This document shows positions 1-5,640 of a stretch of DNA of 6,556 nucleotides, in pieces. Below the pieces are notes generated by a model that worked only from the letters and a program-made list of their open reading frames with translations, had not been told where the DNA came from and searched no databases. Location of the stretch: assembly GCA_023430285.1 (NCBI GenBank), contig JAEZAV010000173.1, positions 1 through 6,556 on the forward strand. Direction: 5' to 3'. The stretch comes from Methanobacteriota archaeon (GTDB lineage Archaea; Methanobacteriota; Methanobacteria; Methanobacteriales; Methanobacteriaceae). The first letter of the stretch is position 1; each line of letters starts with the position of its first letter. The position numbers and the translations under genes are program-made.

Positions 1-460
1 CAAGCATGATGTCTATGAGTTCGGCTTCTCCCTTTCCAAGAACTGTGATGTCTGCTATGTTGGGTCGGATAATTAATCTTTCTATGTATTTGGCAGCGTG
101 AAGTTCGGGATTTATCAGGATATTAATACCAATCTCCTGAAATGCCTCCCTGTGATCAGTTTTGCTGACTTGGGATATGACCTTGGGAACTCCAAATCTT
201 TTAACCAATAGACATGCCATTAGATTAGCCTCATCATTTTCTGTGGCTGCAACAAAAACATCAGCCTCATCTATGTTAGATTCTTCCAAGGTATATTTAT
301 CAGTACCATCACCCCAAATTACCACTGCATCAAGTTTGTGAGCCACATCGTTACATTTAATCTCGTTTTTTTCAATTAAAGTAACGTCATGACCCTCTGA
401 AACCAGCATGTTGGCCAGGTTAAATCCAAAAACACTGCTACCCATTATCACGATATGCAT
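1..460 (-). CDS. trkA: TrkA-type potassium uptake regulator, NAD-binding (N-terminal part, cut by window edge)
   Basis: This is the first 153 codons of a peripheral membrane, RCK-type protein. By family knowledge TrkA subunits bind NAD(H) through a Rossmann fold on the cytoplasmic face and gate a TrkH/KtrB potassium channel. Visible elements are the first beta strand and glycine loop (MHIVIMGSSVFG, residues 1-12), the acidic residue closing strand 2 (LIEKN, E34), the GDGTD segment near residue 52 and the EADVFVAATENDEAN block typical of TrkA_N domains. The second domain has begun (ADITVLGKGEAELIDI) and runs off the left edge. The glycine loop is unusual: the middle Gly of GxGxxG is Ser9. An in-frame ATG lies four codons upstream at 472. 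I chose 460 because a GGTGG ribosome site lies just before it and the TATA-like element at 491-500 would start transcription near 470. No trkH partner is in view. Confidence 0.9.
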   Translation of the reverse strand, partial: MHIVIMGSSVFGFNLANMLVSEGHDVTLIEKNEIKCNDVAHKLDAVVIWGDGTDKYTLEESNIDEADVFVAATENDEANLMACLLVKRFGVPKVISQVSKTDHREAFQEIGINILINPELHAAKYIERLIIRPNIADITVLGKGEAELIDIML

Positions 461-490
461 GAAACCACCCATAAAAACTACTTTTTTACA

Positions 491-500
491 CAATATATTA
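491..500 (-). promoter_or_regulatory. Candidate TATA box for trkA
   Basis: Read on the minus strand this is TAATATATTG, 31-40 bases upstream of the ATG at 460. Archaeal transcription usually starts about 25 bases after the TATA centre, which gives a start near 470 and a leader of about 10 bases containing the GGTGG site. This is inferred from spacing only. Confidence 0.4.
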
Positions 501-685
501 CAGTAATTCCCAATCAAATCATTGACACTTGATCCCCAAATTAAATACCTAATCATATGTGTATTTTCAAGCATTAATAATTAGTTCTATCTATCAGTTG
601 GACGGGTAAAAGCAAGGATTTAATTTTTTAAGATTGCCCTGCATTGGGCCAGTGCTGTAGTTTTAAAAACAACAATTTATGAATT

Positions 686-694
686 GTATATATT
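686..694 (+). promoter_or_regulatory. Candidate TATA box for the zinc-dependent phospholipase C-like gene
   Basis: GTATATATT lies 52-60 bases before the TTG at 746 and is the clearest TATA-like stretch in this gap. The predicted transcription start is near 715, giving a leader of about 30 bases that contains the GGGGA ribosome site at 736-740. The rest of the 461-733 gap shows nothing I can name beyond a weak GCCC/GGGC hairpin at 636-649. Confidence 0.45.
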
Positions 695-745
695 CAATGA
701 TGAAGATAACTAAATGAATACTTGAAATTATAATTGGGGATAATC

Positions 746-1336
746 TTGAGAGCAAAAATACAAATAATGCTGGCAGTTCTGGGTTTTTTATTGGTTTTTA
801 TGGTTCAAATAGAACCTGCTGCTGCATGGGCCGAACCTAACCACTATGAAATTGTCTATCAGGTTTACTACAACCTGCCGGATGATGTTCATGAAAATTT
901 AAGTCTTTTTGAGATGATGGAAGGTGCGGGAGATCCTGACCTCAAATTTTTAGACTTTCAAAATCACCACTATCCCCAGAGCCAACTTAAAGCAGAATAC
1001 TGGTTAAACCAGGGCAGAAACTACTATTTAAACCAAGATTATGGTAATGCGAGCTACTGTTTCGGTGTTGCATCACACTACATCTCAGATGGTTTGTGTC
1101 CACCCCACACAGGAGGAGGTCACACTGGATACCTGCACACCAAGTTTGAATTAGAAGCACTCTGTTTCACACCCCACATCAACATGAGCGAAAACCAGTC
1201 CATGGATGAACTCTACAACAACAGCACAGCCAACTGGATGAACTGGGTAAAAACAGGTGACAGATCATCGATACAGGATAGTTTAAACAACGCAGCTTCA
1301 GAGTCCTACATCCAAATTAAAAATGCCTGCACATAA
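746..1336 (+). CDS. Secreted zinc-dependent phospholipase C / S1-P1 nuclease-fold protein
   Basis: A 196-residue secreted protein of the zinc-dependent phospholipase C / S1-P1 nuclease superfamily, whose trinuclear zinc site cleaves phosphodiester or phospholipid bonds. Residues 1-27 form a signal peptide: a basic RAKIQ start, a hydrophobic core at 8-20, then PAAA. All expected zinc ligands are present in order: Trp28, His33, Asp63 (GAGDPD), His74 or His75 (NHHY), His111 and Asp115 (ASHYISD), His121 (PPH), His131 and Glu135 (LHTKFE). Cleavage after AAA would put Trp28 at the mature N-terminus, where the Bacillus cereus and P1 enzymes also bind zinc. Trp1-x4-His6 spacing matches P1 nuclease. 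The mature part (about 169 residues) is much shorter than the 245-270 of those enzymes. Four Cys (105, 118, 140, 195) could form disulfides. The TTG at 746 has GGGGA five bases upstream; the in-frame TTG at 734 lacks such a site. The substrate is not predictable. Confidence 0.82.
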   Translation: MRAKIQIMLAVLGFLLVFMVQIEPAAAWAEPNHYEIVYQVYYNLPDDVHENLSLFEMMEGAGDPDLKFLDFQNHHYPQSQLKAEYWLNQGRNYYLNQDYGNASYCFGVASHYISDGLCPPHTGGGHTGYLHTKFELEALCFTPHINMSENQSMDELYNNSTANWMNWVKTGDRSSIQDSLNNAASESYIQIKNACT

Positions 1337-1372
1337 AATAAAAAAAGAAATAAATGTAGTTCGATTAATTCT

Positions 1373-1381
1373 AAAAAAAAA
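1373..1381 (-). terminator. Oligo-T terminator for the DUF2238-like gene
   Basis: A run of nine T on the minus strand lies 27-35 bases past the stop codon of the gene ending at 1408. It is flanked by 6-base complementary arms (AATTCT at 1367-1372, AGAATT at 1381-1386). Oligo-T tracts are the usual intrinsic termination signal in archaea. Confidence 0.5.
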
Positions 1382-1401
1382 GAATTTATGGGATTTAATA
1401 A

Positions 1402-1409
1402 TTTTTTTT
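1402..1409 (+). terminator. Oligo-T terminator for the phospholipase C-like gene
   Basis: A run of eight T on the plus strand lies 66 bases past the stop codon at 1336 and touches the stop codon of the opposing gene. With the minus-strand T run at 1373-1381 it forms a bidirectional termination zone between convergent genes. Confidence 0.5.
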
Positions 1410-2112
1410 ACGGTTCTCCCATTCTTTCTATTTCGTCTGCCACCTTCCAGTGGCCTCCTGATTTTTCAGCTCTTCTTATGAAGAACACTCCGAGTACGGC
1501 ACCCACAATTCCGCCCAGTGTGTCAGTGAATAGGTCGTTCATGGTGTCATCAAGGGCATCCTGGGTGGGTGAACCCTGCATTTGGGTGTTGCCTGTTATT
1601 TCTCCCACAGGTCCGTTGGCCAAGAATTTATCGTAGGTGTACTCTCCCATTTCTAGCATGCCCCCGAATCCTATGGTTACGATTACAATGAGTATTGCCA
1701 TTTCCCAGTAGGATGCTTTGAGTCTGCCGTAGTAGTACATGGTGTAAACTGCCATCATACCGATGAGTGCAACGTACAATGGTAGCATGAAGTGCATGAA
1801 ATTGTCGTAGTGGGGTAGTTTAACGTAGAGCCCTAGTGCATCTCCACATACAAGTTCAAACAGCACCATGAAAAGGATTAAAAGTTCAATTTCTATGGGT
1901 ATGGCCCGTATTTTGTGTCGTGTGAAAAATGCTGGTGCATTGATGATTAAAAGTGCAAAGAGTATGAGAACACCGAAAATTCTCTCACTGCCGTTAATAC
2001 CACCAAAAATCGTGATATAAATACCTGCTATTAATAGGAAAACCCTCATAATAATCAGGATTCTTCTTTCAAAGTTGTTAGCATCTTTCTCTTCAGGATT
2101 AAGAAAGCTCAT
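1408..2112 (-). CDS. Six-helix membrane protein resembling the YjdF/DUF2238 and VanZ-like group
   Basis: A 234-residue integral membrane protein with about six hydrophobic segments (roughly residues 24-38, 46-63, 74-90, 107-128, 136-153, 195-212) and a charged C-terminal tail. Conserved-looking polar positions sit at helix ends: D103-N-x-x-H107-F in YDNFMHF, E154 and E157 in GMLEMGE, and an acidic run D185..D188-D189-T-x-x-D193 before the glycine-rich last helix. This layout (D..HF, then E..E, then Q-D..DT..D before G-x-x-x-G) recalls YjdF (DUF2238, PF09997) and the VanZ-like fold, whose biochemical roles are poorly known. I assign it by motif pattern only. The start at 2112 has a GAGGAG ribosome site about 11 bases upstream. 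The AI-2E gene precedes it on the same strand with a 131-base gap, so a shared transcript is possible but not required. Confidence 0.7.
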   Translation of the reverse strand: MSFLNPEEKDANNFERRILIIMRVFLLIAGIYITIFGGINGSERIFGVLILFALLIINAPAFFTRHKIRAIPIEIELLILFMVLFELVCGDALGLYVKLPHYDNFMHFMLPLYVALIGMMAVYTMYYYGRLKASYWEMAILIVIVTIGFGGMLEMGEYTYDKFLANGPVGEITGNTQMQGSPTQDALDDTMNDLFTDTLGGIVGAVLGVFFIRRAEKSGGHWKVADEIERMGEP

Positions 2113-2243
2113 AGTTTTAAATTCTCCTCAAAGTTTTTATCATTGTTAAATTTATCATATTATTTTAGGGGTTCATGAAAAATTATTATTCAAAAATATA
2201 TTTCAGAATTTCTATTTAATGCTCATAGCGTTTATTTCACCCA

Positions 2244-3284
2244 TTATGGGTTGCTTTTTAACCTCTCTTCTCTGTACTTCTCAAATAGTACGTAGGTTAT
2301 TCCCACTATTAAAGGACCTATGAACAGTCCTGGAAGTCCCAATGTTAATGCTCCGAACAAAAATCCTACCAAGAATATTAGTGGATGTACATTGGTAAAT
2401 TCACCTGCGAGTCTGGGTCTTATGTACATGTCAACTACCGTGTCAATGAGCCATCCCACAACGATGACGATGACTCCCCTGACTGGATTGCCTGTTAGGA
2501 TGTCCACAACTCCAAGGGCTCCGTACACTATCCATGGTCCAACCACAGGTACAAATTCTGAAAATGCCGTTAAAATTCCCAGTAAAAGAATGTAAGGATA
2601 TCCCAGGATGTAGTAAAGTACCACAGAGAGTAAACCAAGTATCACTGCACAGAGGATGTTGGTTATCATGATGGATTTCAAGATGGCATCAACCTCGGTG
2701 TAGATATCTGAGAAGATGGGTGTTTTTGGTAGGAGATCCTCTATGAATCCTATGAATTTATCCCCTTCCTTTGCAAAGTAGAACACCGAAAACAGAAGCA
2801 CAATAACGTCTGTGAAGAGTGCCGGAAGTGATGCTACAAATGAGATTATTTGACCAACCAACCATACAACGGATTGGGCAACCAGGTTAGCAATTTCATC
2901 CAAGAAGTTGGCTGCAACACCGTTTATTGGCCCTGCACTTTGAACATCACTGCTTACCATGGTTTGATTAACCACAGTTGTATTGGTATTTGGAGCAGGT
3001 AGCGCACCTGTTATATCAACAGCAACCATGAAGAGCTGGTTAATAGTGAAGTAGGCAACCAGCACTATGGGTACGGCCAGTATTATCATGGCCAGGAAAA
3101 TGGCCAGTGTTTCAAACCTTACAAATGGATGTAACTTCCCTGCTAAAGGCCTTACTATATAGGCTATCATAGCTCCAAACAGTATTAAACTCAATATTTG
3201 GAATAAAATACCGAAGGAAAGCAGACTAAAAAATAACAACAGTACCAAGAGTATGGATATAGATGGTAGTTTAAAATTGTTCAT
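2244..3284 (-). CDS. AI-2E family transporter (PF01594), multi-pass membrane protein
   Basis: A 346-residue membrane protein of the AI-2E exporter / PerM-like family. Members include the autoinducer-2 exporter TqsA and some reported sodium(lithium)/proton antiporters, so the substrate cannot be read from the sequence. The protein opens with a hydrophobic pair (about 10-45) and a third helix (58-79), then a polar extracytoplasmic stretch rich in Asn/Thr (about 92-135). Next comes a helix ending in SVFYFAKEGDKF and a charged segment. The C-terminal half carries the family signatures: SEFVPVVGP, a polar pair before IRPRLAG, THE NVHPL segment, and the final LGLPGLFIGP. About eight membrane segments are expected. 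Length is normal for the family. A GTG at 3287 directly precedes the ATG at 3284; GGGGT upstream is 8 bases from the GTG and 11 from the ATG, so either could be used. An imperfect palindrome, ACCCAT-T-ATGGGT (2239-2251), straddles the stop codon. Confidence 0.9.
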   Translation of the reverse strand: MNNFKLPSISILLVLLLFFSLLSFGILFQILSLILFGAMIAYIVRPLAGKLHPFVRFETLAIFLAMIILAVPIVLVAYFTINQLFMVAVDITGALPAPNTNTTVVNQTMVSSDVQSAGPINGVAANFLDEIANLVAQSVVWLVGQIISFVASLPALFTDVIVLLFSVFYFAKEGDKFIGFIEDLLPKTPIFSDIYTEVDAILKSIMITNILCAVILGLLSVVLYYILGYPYILLLGILTAFSEFVPVVGPWIVYGALGVVDILTGNPVRGVIVIVVGWLIDTVVDMYIRPRLAGEFTNVHPLIFLVGFLFGALTLGLPGLFIGPLIVGITYVLFEKYREERLKSNP

Positions 3285-3396
3285 CACAAAAAATTACCCC
3301 TTTTCAAAAAGTTTCATATTTCATAGCAAAATTTTAAGCAAATGTTCAAAGATTTAAACCAATTATTTTACATTGAATTATCTGGTGGAAATAATA

Positions 3397-3405
3397 TTTA
3401 TATTA
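3397..3405 (+). promoter_or_regulatory. Candidate TATA box upstream of the inverted-repeat leader and HIT gene
   Basis: TTTATATTA preceded by purine-rich GGAAATAA is the strongest plus-strand promoter-like element between the divergent AI-2E and HIT genes. It predicts a start near 3426, right at the inverted repeat of 3423-3488. A HIT transcript from here would carry a leader of about 155 bases. A weaker TATA-like stretch at 3491-3501 would give a shorter leader. Confidence 0.35.
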
Positions 3406-3422
3406 GTGTTTAACATGACCCA

Positions 3423-3488
3423 TCAACCAAGGGATATGGGATTAGAAGTTCTGAGTAGTTTAGACCAGTTCAGTTCTTAGTTGGTTGA
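3423..3488 (+). repeat. Inverted repeat between divergent genes; possible structured leader or small RNA
   Basis: TCAACCAA at 3423-3430 is the exact reverse complement of TTGGTTGA at 3481-3488. CTGAG (3451-3455) can pair with CTTAG (3476-3480, one G-U), which stacks directly on the 3' side of the outer stem. A competing pair AGTTCA (3467-3472) and TGAACT (3486-3491) overlaps it, and AGTTC recurs at 3448, 3467 and 3472. The element is noncoding and lies just after the TATA-like box at 3397-3405. It matches no riboswitch or tRNA that I recognise. Confidence 0.35.
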
Positions 3489-3567
3489 ACTAAATTTATT
3501 GATTGAATTATTTATGGTAGTGTGTACAAAAAAGTAGTGAAGATATGAATCATACGATGTATTTTAT

Positions 3568-3573
3568 GGGGGA
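3568..3573 (+). promoter_or_regulatory. Ribosome binding site that fixes the HIT gene start
   Basis: GGGGGA lies 8 bases before the TTG at 3582. The two ATG codons nearby (3566, 3574) are out of frame, and the frame is closed by TGA at 3546, so TTG 3582 is the only usual start codon available. Confidence 0.6.
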
Positions 3574-3581
3574 ATGGGTGT

Positions 3582-4040
3582 TTGGATTGTTCATACTGTA
3601 AAAAACTTGAAAAGTACGATTTTGGCGATTTCATAATGGAAACTGCACACTGGATAATTTTTCTAGCTCCACAGCAGAGCAACATTGGAACCTGTGTGGT
3701 GGCCCTGAACAGACACGAATCAGATCTTTCAGGACTCACAAGGGAGGAATGGTTTGATTTTGGAGAAATGGTCAGGGAAATGGAAGAAACCCTTAAGAAA
3801 TGTTTCGATGTCACCATGTTCAACTGGGGCTCACTAATGAATGCATCCTACCTTAAACCAACACCGGATCCACATGTTCACTGGCACCTCATTCCAAGGT
3901 ACGATCATGCAGTGGAATTTGAGGGACTAGTGTTCGAGGATCCCTACTTCGGAACCATGAAACCCAGACCATTTAGAGGCCTACCAGACGATGTTCGAAG
4001 AAAAATAATCAACATCATAAAGGCTAATCATCCAAGATAA
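3582..4040 (+). CDS. HIT family nucleotide hydrolase/transferase
   Basis: A complete 152-residue cytoplasmic histidine-triad protein. The triad is HVHWHLI (H98, H100, H102); by family knowledge the middle His is the nucleophile that forms a nucleotidyl intermediate, and the family acts on AMP-linked or dinucleoside polyphosphate substrates. The N-terminal CSYC pair (C3, C6) with ALNRHE (H45) fits the structural zinc site of many HIT proteins. FNWGSLMNA (residues 80-88) corresponds to the usual N-x-G phosphate loop upstream of the triad. The C-terminal third (FEDPYFGTMKP onward) is typical of archaeal and bacterial HIT proteins of this size. Translation starts at TTG 3582, giving MDCSYC, the common HIT opening. 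It is a single gene: the AI-2E gene is divergent, and the next plus-strand gene starts 93 bases later with its own promoter. The exact substrate is unknown. Confidence 0.93.
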   Translation: MDCSYCKKLEKYDFGDFIMETAHWIIFLAPQQSNIGTCVVALNRHESDLSGLTREEWFDFGEMVREMEETLKKCFDVTMFNWGSLMNASYLKPTPDPHVHWHLIPRYDHAVEFEGLVFEDPYFGTMKPRPFRGLPDDVRRKIINIIKANHPR

Positions 4041-4053
4041 TAAAAATTGGGGA

Positions 4054-4059
4054 TTTTTT
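4054..4059 (+). terminator. Short oligo-T stop signal after the HIT gene
   Basis: Six T follow the stop codon by 13 bases, preceded by GGGGA and without a clear hairpin. It lies just before the promoter of the next gene, which fits separate transcripts. Confidence 0.35.
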
Positions 4060-4075
4060 CAAAGAAAGAGAAAGC

Positions 4076-4083
4076 TATATAAA
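4076..4083 (+). promoter_or_regulatory. TATA box for the four-helix membrane protein
   Basis: TATATAAA follows a purine-rich tract (AAAGAAAGAGAAAG, 4061-4074) that suits an archaeal BRE. The predicted transcription start near 4104 gives a leader of about 30 bases to the ATG at 4134. Confidence 0.55.
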
Positions 4084-4133
4084 TTTATTTACACAATTCA
4101 AGTCCATATAATATTTGAATGGGAGAAATAAAA

Positions 4134-4571
4134 ATGGAATGGTTATGGAATTTGAATTTTAAAAAAGCTTTCATTATTTACATAATAATTGATCTAATAT
4201 GTTTAGGGCCTTTAGGAATGTGCGTGCCCTTCTTTTCCATATTATTAGGATTTCCAGTGGGATGGTACGTTGCAAAAAGACTGTACAGCCCAGATTTAAG
4301 TGCTAAAATTCTTTTAAACAGAATATTTAAATACGCTCTGATAACTTCAGGATTTACATTTGTAATGATGATAATAGCATGGGGCAGATTAATTCCAATG
4401 TTTTGGGGTCCAACAGCGGACATGACCCATTTCGGAATTCCAACGATACTTTACGATCCTGTTGCAAGTTTCGTAGGCTGGATAATTCTCATGATATTCA
4501 TATCACCATTTTTACAGTTCTTAACCACTCTATTCGCTGCTAACTTGACTGTGATACGATCTGACAAATAA
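4134..4571 (+). CDS. Hypothetical four-helix membrane protein
   Basis: A 145-residue protein I do not recognise. It has about four hydrophobic segments (residues 11-24, 27-47, 66-84 and a long one at 112-139 that may be two short helices), with basic residues in the loop after helix 2 (VAKRLYS) suggesting that loop is cytoplasmic. A polar loop (WGPTADMTHFGIPTILYDP, 91-109) lies between helices 3 and 4. No catalytic motif is visible. I chose the ATG at 4134 because GGGAG (4121-4125) lies 8 bases upstream. The in-frame ATG at 4119 overlaps that site and has none of its own; using it adds MGEIK. The last codons (TTLFAANLTVI) recur in a decayed form at 5545-5580, beyond the TSUP gene, so this gene once had a second copy or its end was duplicated. 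Confidence 0.75.
   Translation: MEWLWNLNFKKAFIIYIIIDLICLGPLGMCVPFFSILLGFPVGWYVAKRLYSPDLSAKILLNRIFKYALITSGFTFVMMIIAWGRLIPMFWGPTADMTHFGIPTILYDPVASFVGWIILMIFISPFLQFLTTLFAANLTVIRSDK
4532..4556 (+). repeat. Direct repeat, left copy (3' end of the membrane-protein gene)
   Basis: This 25-base stretch matches 5556-5580 at 22 of 25 positions, including an unbroken 12-base TTGACTGTGATA. The similarity extends left to 4521/5545 in the same codon frame (29 of 36). It lies within the last 13 codons of the gene ending at 4571. The pair brackets the TSUP gene and its promoter. Confidence 0.7.
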
Positions 4572-4578
4572 AAAAAAA
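4570..4578 (-). terminator. Oligo-T terminator for the TSUP gene
   Basis: Nine T on the minus strand, 95 bases beyond the TSUP stop codon and overlapping the stop codon of the convergent membrane-protein gene. A shorter T run on the plus strand at 4679-4683 could serve the opposing transcript. Confidence 0.4.
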
Positions 4579-4672
4579 TACAAAGTTAATTACATACTAA
4601 CTTAAAGCTGTACTAATCTAACGGCCCATTATACCATTTACAGGATATTTGAAGTTTCCTTAGATGGTTCTT

Positions 4673-5473
4673 TTATTCTTTTTCTGTAAATAATTTAATA
4701 GACGTGAATATTAACAGTGCGCCCAATATCAATTTTAATAGTTCTGATGGAGCGTATATAACTAAAAATGCACCGATTGAAGCACCTATTATTGAAGATA
4801 TTCCCATTGGAACAACCAAAGATGTGATCTCTGATTTTACAGTGTACATTTTGTTTCGAGCATGTCTAGTGATTCCAACAATCATGGTGGGAATACTGAT
4901 GAGTAAGCTCATTGTACCTGCCAATTTAACATCGATACCAAACACTAGAATCAATATGGGGATTATAACTTCTCCACCAGCAACACCTAAAAGACTACTA
5001 ATAACTCCAATTAACACTCCTAAAAGTACAGCAACTACCATTTCAATATAAAAACTACCAAAAACAATTCCTGCCGAATCAAAACTGATAAAACTTTCAG
5101 TAATAAGTAACAAACCCATTATAACTAATAAAATTAACAATATCTTTTTAAAAAGAGCATCAGATATCCTATGGGATATACCAATCCCGTAATATGCTCC
5201 AACAGTTGATCCAATAATAATAGCTATCATTAACGATATTTGAGGATAAATCAAGAACATATCGAAATTATTTAATCTGAAGTAACTAGCAGAAATGACT
5301 GTAATTAAACTGATTAACATATTCAATGCTACAGCCTTTTTAGCAGGTTTATTAAAGGTTTTTAACAAAAAAGGTAATCTAAACTCTGCCCCTCCTAAAC
5401 CAATTAAACCACCAACAACACCAATTGGCGCACCAATTGCAGCTGCCATCAATGAATTTTTTTTATCAAACAA
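4673..5473 (-). CDS. TSUP (TauE/SafE) family anion exporter
   Basis: A 266-residue inner-membrane transporter of the TSUP family (PF01925), which moves sulfite, sulfoacetate or other organic and sulfur anions. The family's internal duplication is clear: GVVGGLIGLGGAEFRLP (residues 18-34) and GVISSLLGVAGGEVIIP (156-172) are equivalent glycine-rich motifs, each opening a four-helix half. About eight hydrophobic segments are present and the length is typical. The substrate cannot be assigned; no sulfur gene lies nearby. The start is TTG 5473, because a perfect GGAGGTG (5488-5482) lies 8 bases upstream. The in-frame GTG at 5482 overlaps that site and is not usable with it. A TTTATAAA box at 5524-5531 gives a leader of about 30 bases. 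The gene is AT-rich (11 G/C in 60 at 5101-5160, against 31 in 60 at 3661-3720 in the HIT gene) and is bracketed by imperfect direct repeats, which suggests acquisition. Confidence 0.92.
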   Translation of the reverse strand: MFDKKNSLMAAAIGAPIGVVGGLIGLGGAEFRLPFLLKTFNKPAKKAVALNMLISLITVISASYFRLNNFDMFLIYPQISLMIAIIIGSTVGAYYGIGISHRISDALFKKILLILLVIMGLLLITESFISFDSAGIVFGSFYIEMVVAVLLGVLIGVISSLLGVAGGEVIIPILILVFGIDVKLAGTMSLLISIPTMIVGITRHARNKMYTVKSEITSLVVPMGISSIIGASIGAFLVIYAPSELLKLILGALLIFTSIKLFTEKE

Positions 5474-5481
5474 ACCATACA

Positions 5482-5488
5482 CACCTCC
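5482..5488 (-). promoter_or_regulatory. Shine-Dalgarno site that fixes the TSUP start at TTG
   Basis: GGAGGTG on the minus strand, complementary to the archaeal 16S tail, ends 8 bases before TTG 5473. The GTG at 5482 and the out-of-frame ATG at 5478 are too close or in the wrong frame to use it. Confidence 0.65.
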
Positions 5489-5523
5489 AATATTAATAAT
5501 AATTTATTATTTAAAAGTAATCC

Positions 5524-5531
5524 TTTATAAA
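5524..5531 (-). promoter_or_regulatory. TATA box for the TSUP gene
   Basis: TTTATAAA (self-complementary) lies 51-58 bases upstream of TTG 5473. The predicted start near 5502 leaves a short AT-rich leader ending in the GGAGGTG site. Confidence 0.5.
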
Positions 5532-5544
5532 ACAAACCAAAAAA

Positions 5545-5600
5545 ATAACCATATTATTCGCTACAAATTTGACTGTGATAGCTTTGATGGCTGAAATAAA
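5545..5600 (+). pseudogene. Remnant of a second copy of the four-helix membrane-protein gene (3' end)
   Basis: Codons at 5545-5580 read ITILFATNLTVI, against LTTLFAANLTVI at the C-terminus of the gene ending at 4571: 9 of 12 residues and 29 of 36 bases match. Past 5580 the match is looser but still alignable with small gaps (GAT, CTGA, AATAAAAA). The frame then runs on as unrelated residues to a TAA at 5668. Nothing upstream of 5545 resembles the rest of the gene, so only the tail survives, in the same orientation. It lies right behind the TSUP promoter. This could be a gene remnant, or a repeat left by integration at the gene's 3' end. Confidence 0.55.
5556..5580 (+). repeat. Direct repeat, right copy
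   Basis: The partner of 4532-4556, with 3 mismatches in 25 bases and a spacing of 1024 bases. The interval between the two copies holds only the TSUP gene with its promoter and terminator. Confidence 0.65.
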
Positions 5601-5640
5601 AATTTTAGAGAATCCGATTATCTTCAATGAATCAAAAATT

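Noticed and set aside
636..649. GCCC/GGGC hairpin in the gap before the phospholipase C-like gene
   Set aside because: The stem is only four pairs, with no extension and no T run after it.
697..704. ATGATGAAG resembling a C box of an archaeal C/D guide RNA
   Set aside because: No CTGA D box follows at a suitable distance, and no internal C'/D' pair is visible.
803..820. GGTTCAAATAGAACC resembles a tRNA T-arm
   Set aside because: The loop has 5 bases rather than 7, no acceptor, D or anticodon arms surround it, and it lies inside the signal-peptide codons of the phospholipase C-like gene.
2239..2251. Palindrome ACCCAT-T-ATGGGT over the AI-2E stop codon
   Set aside because: A one-base centre cannot form a hairpin loop without losing pairs, no T run follows on the minus strand, and the position gives no target. 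Probably chance.
3512..3823. 103-codon minus-strand frame over the HIT gene
   Set aside because: It overlaps the well-supported HIT frame and its own promoter region, and the product has no recognisable feature. It is a shadow of the real gene.
5295..5594. 99-codon plus-strand frame spanning the TSUP start and beyond
   Set aside because: It is antisense to the TSUP N-terminus, and its Pro/Lys/Ile-rich product is the usual reverse reading of a hydrophobic gene. Only its last codons, matching the upstream gene end, are meaningful.
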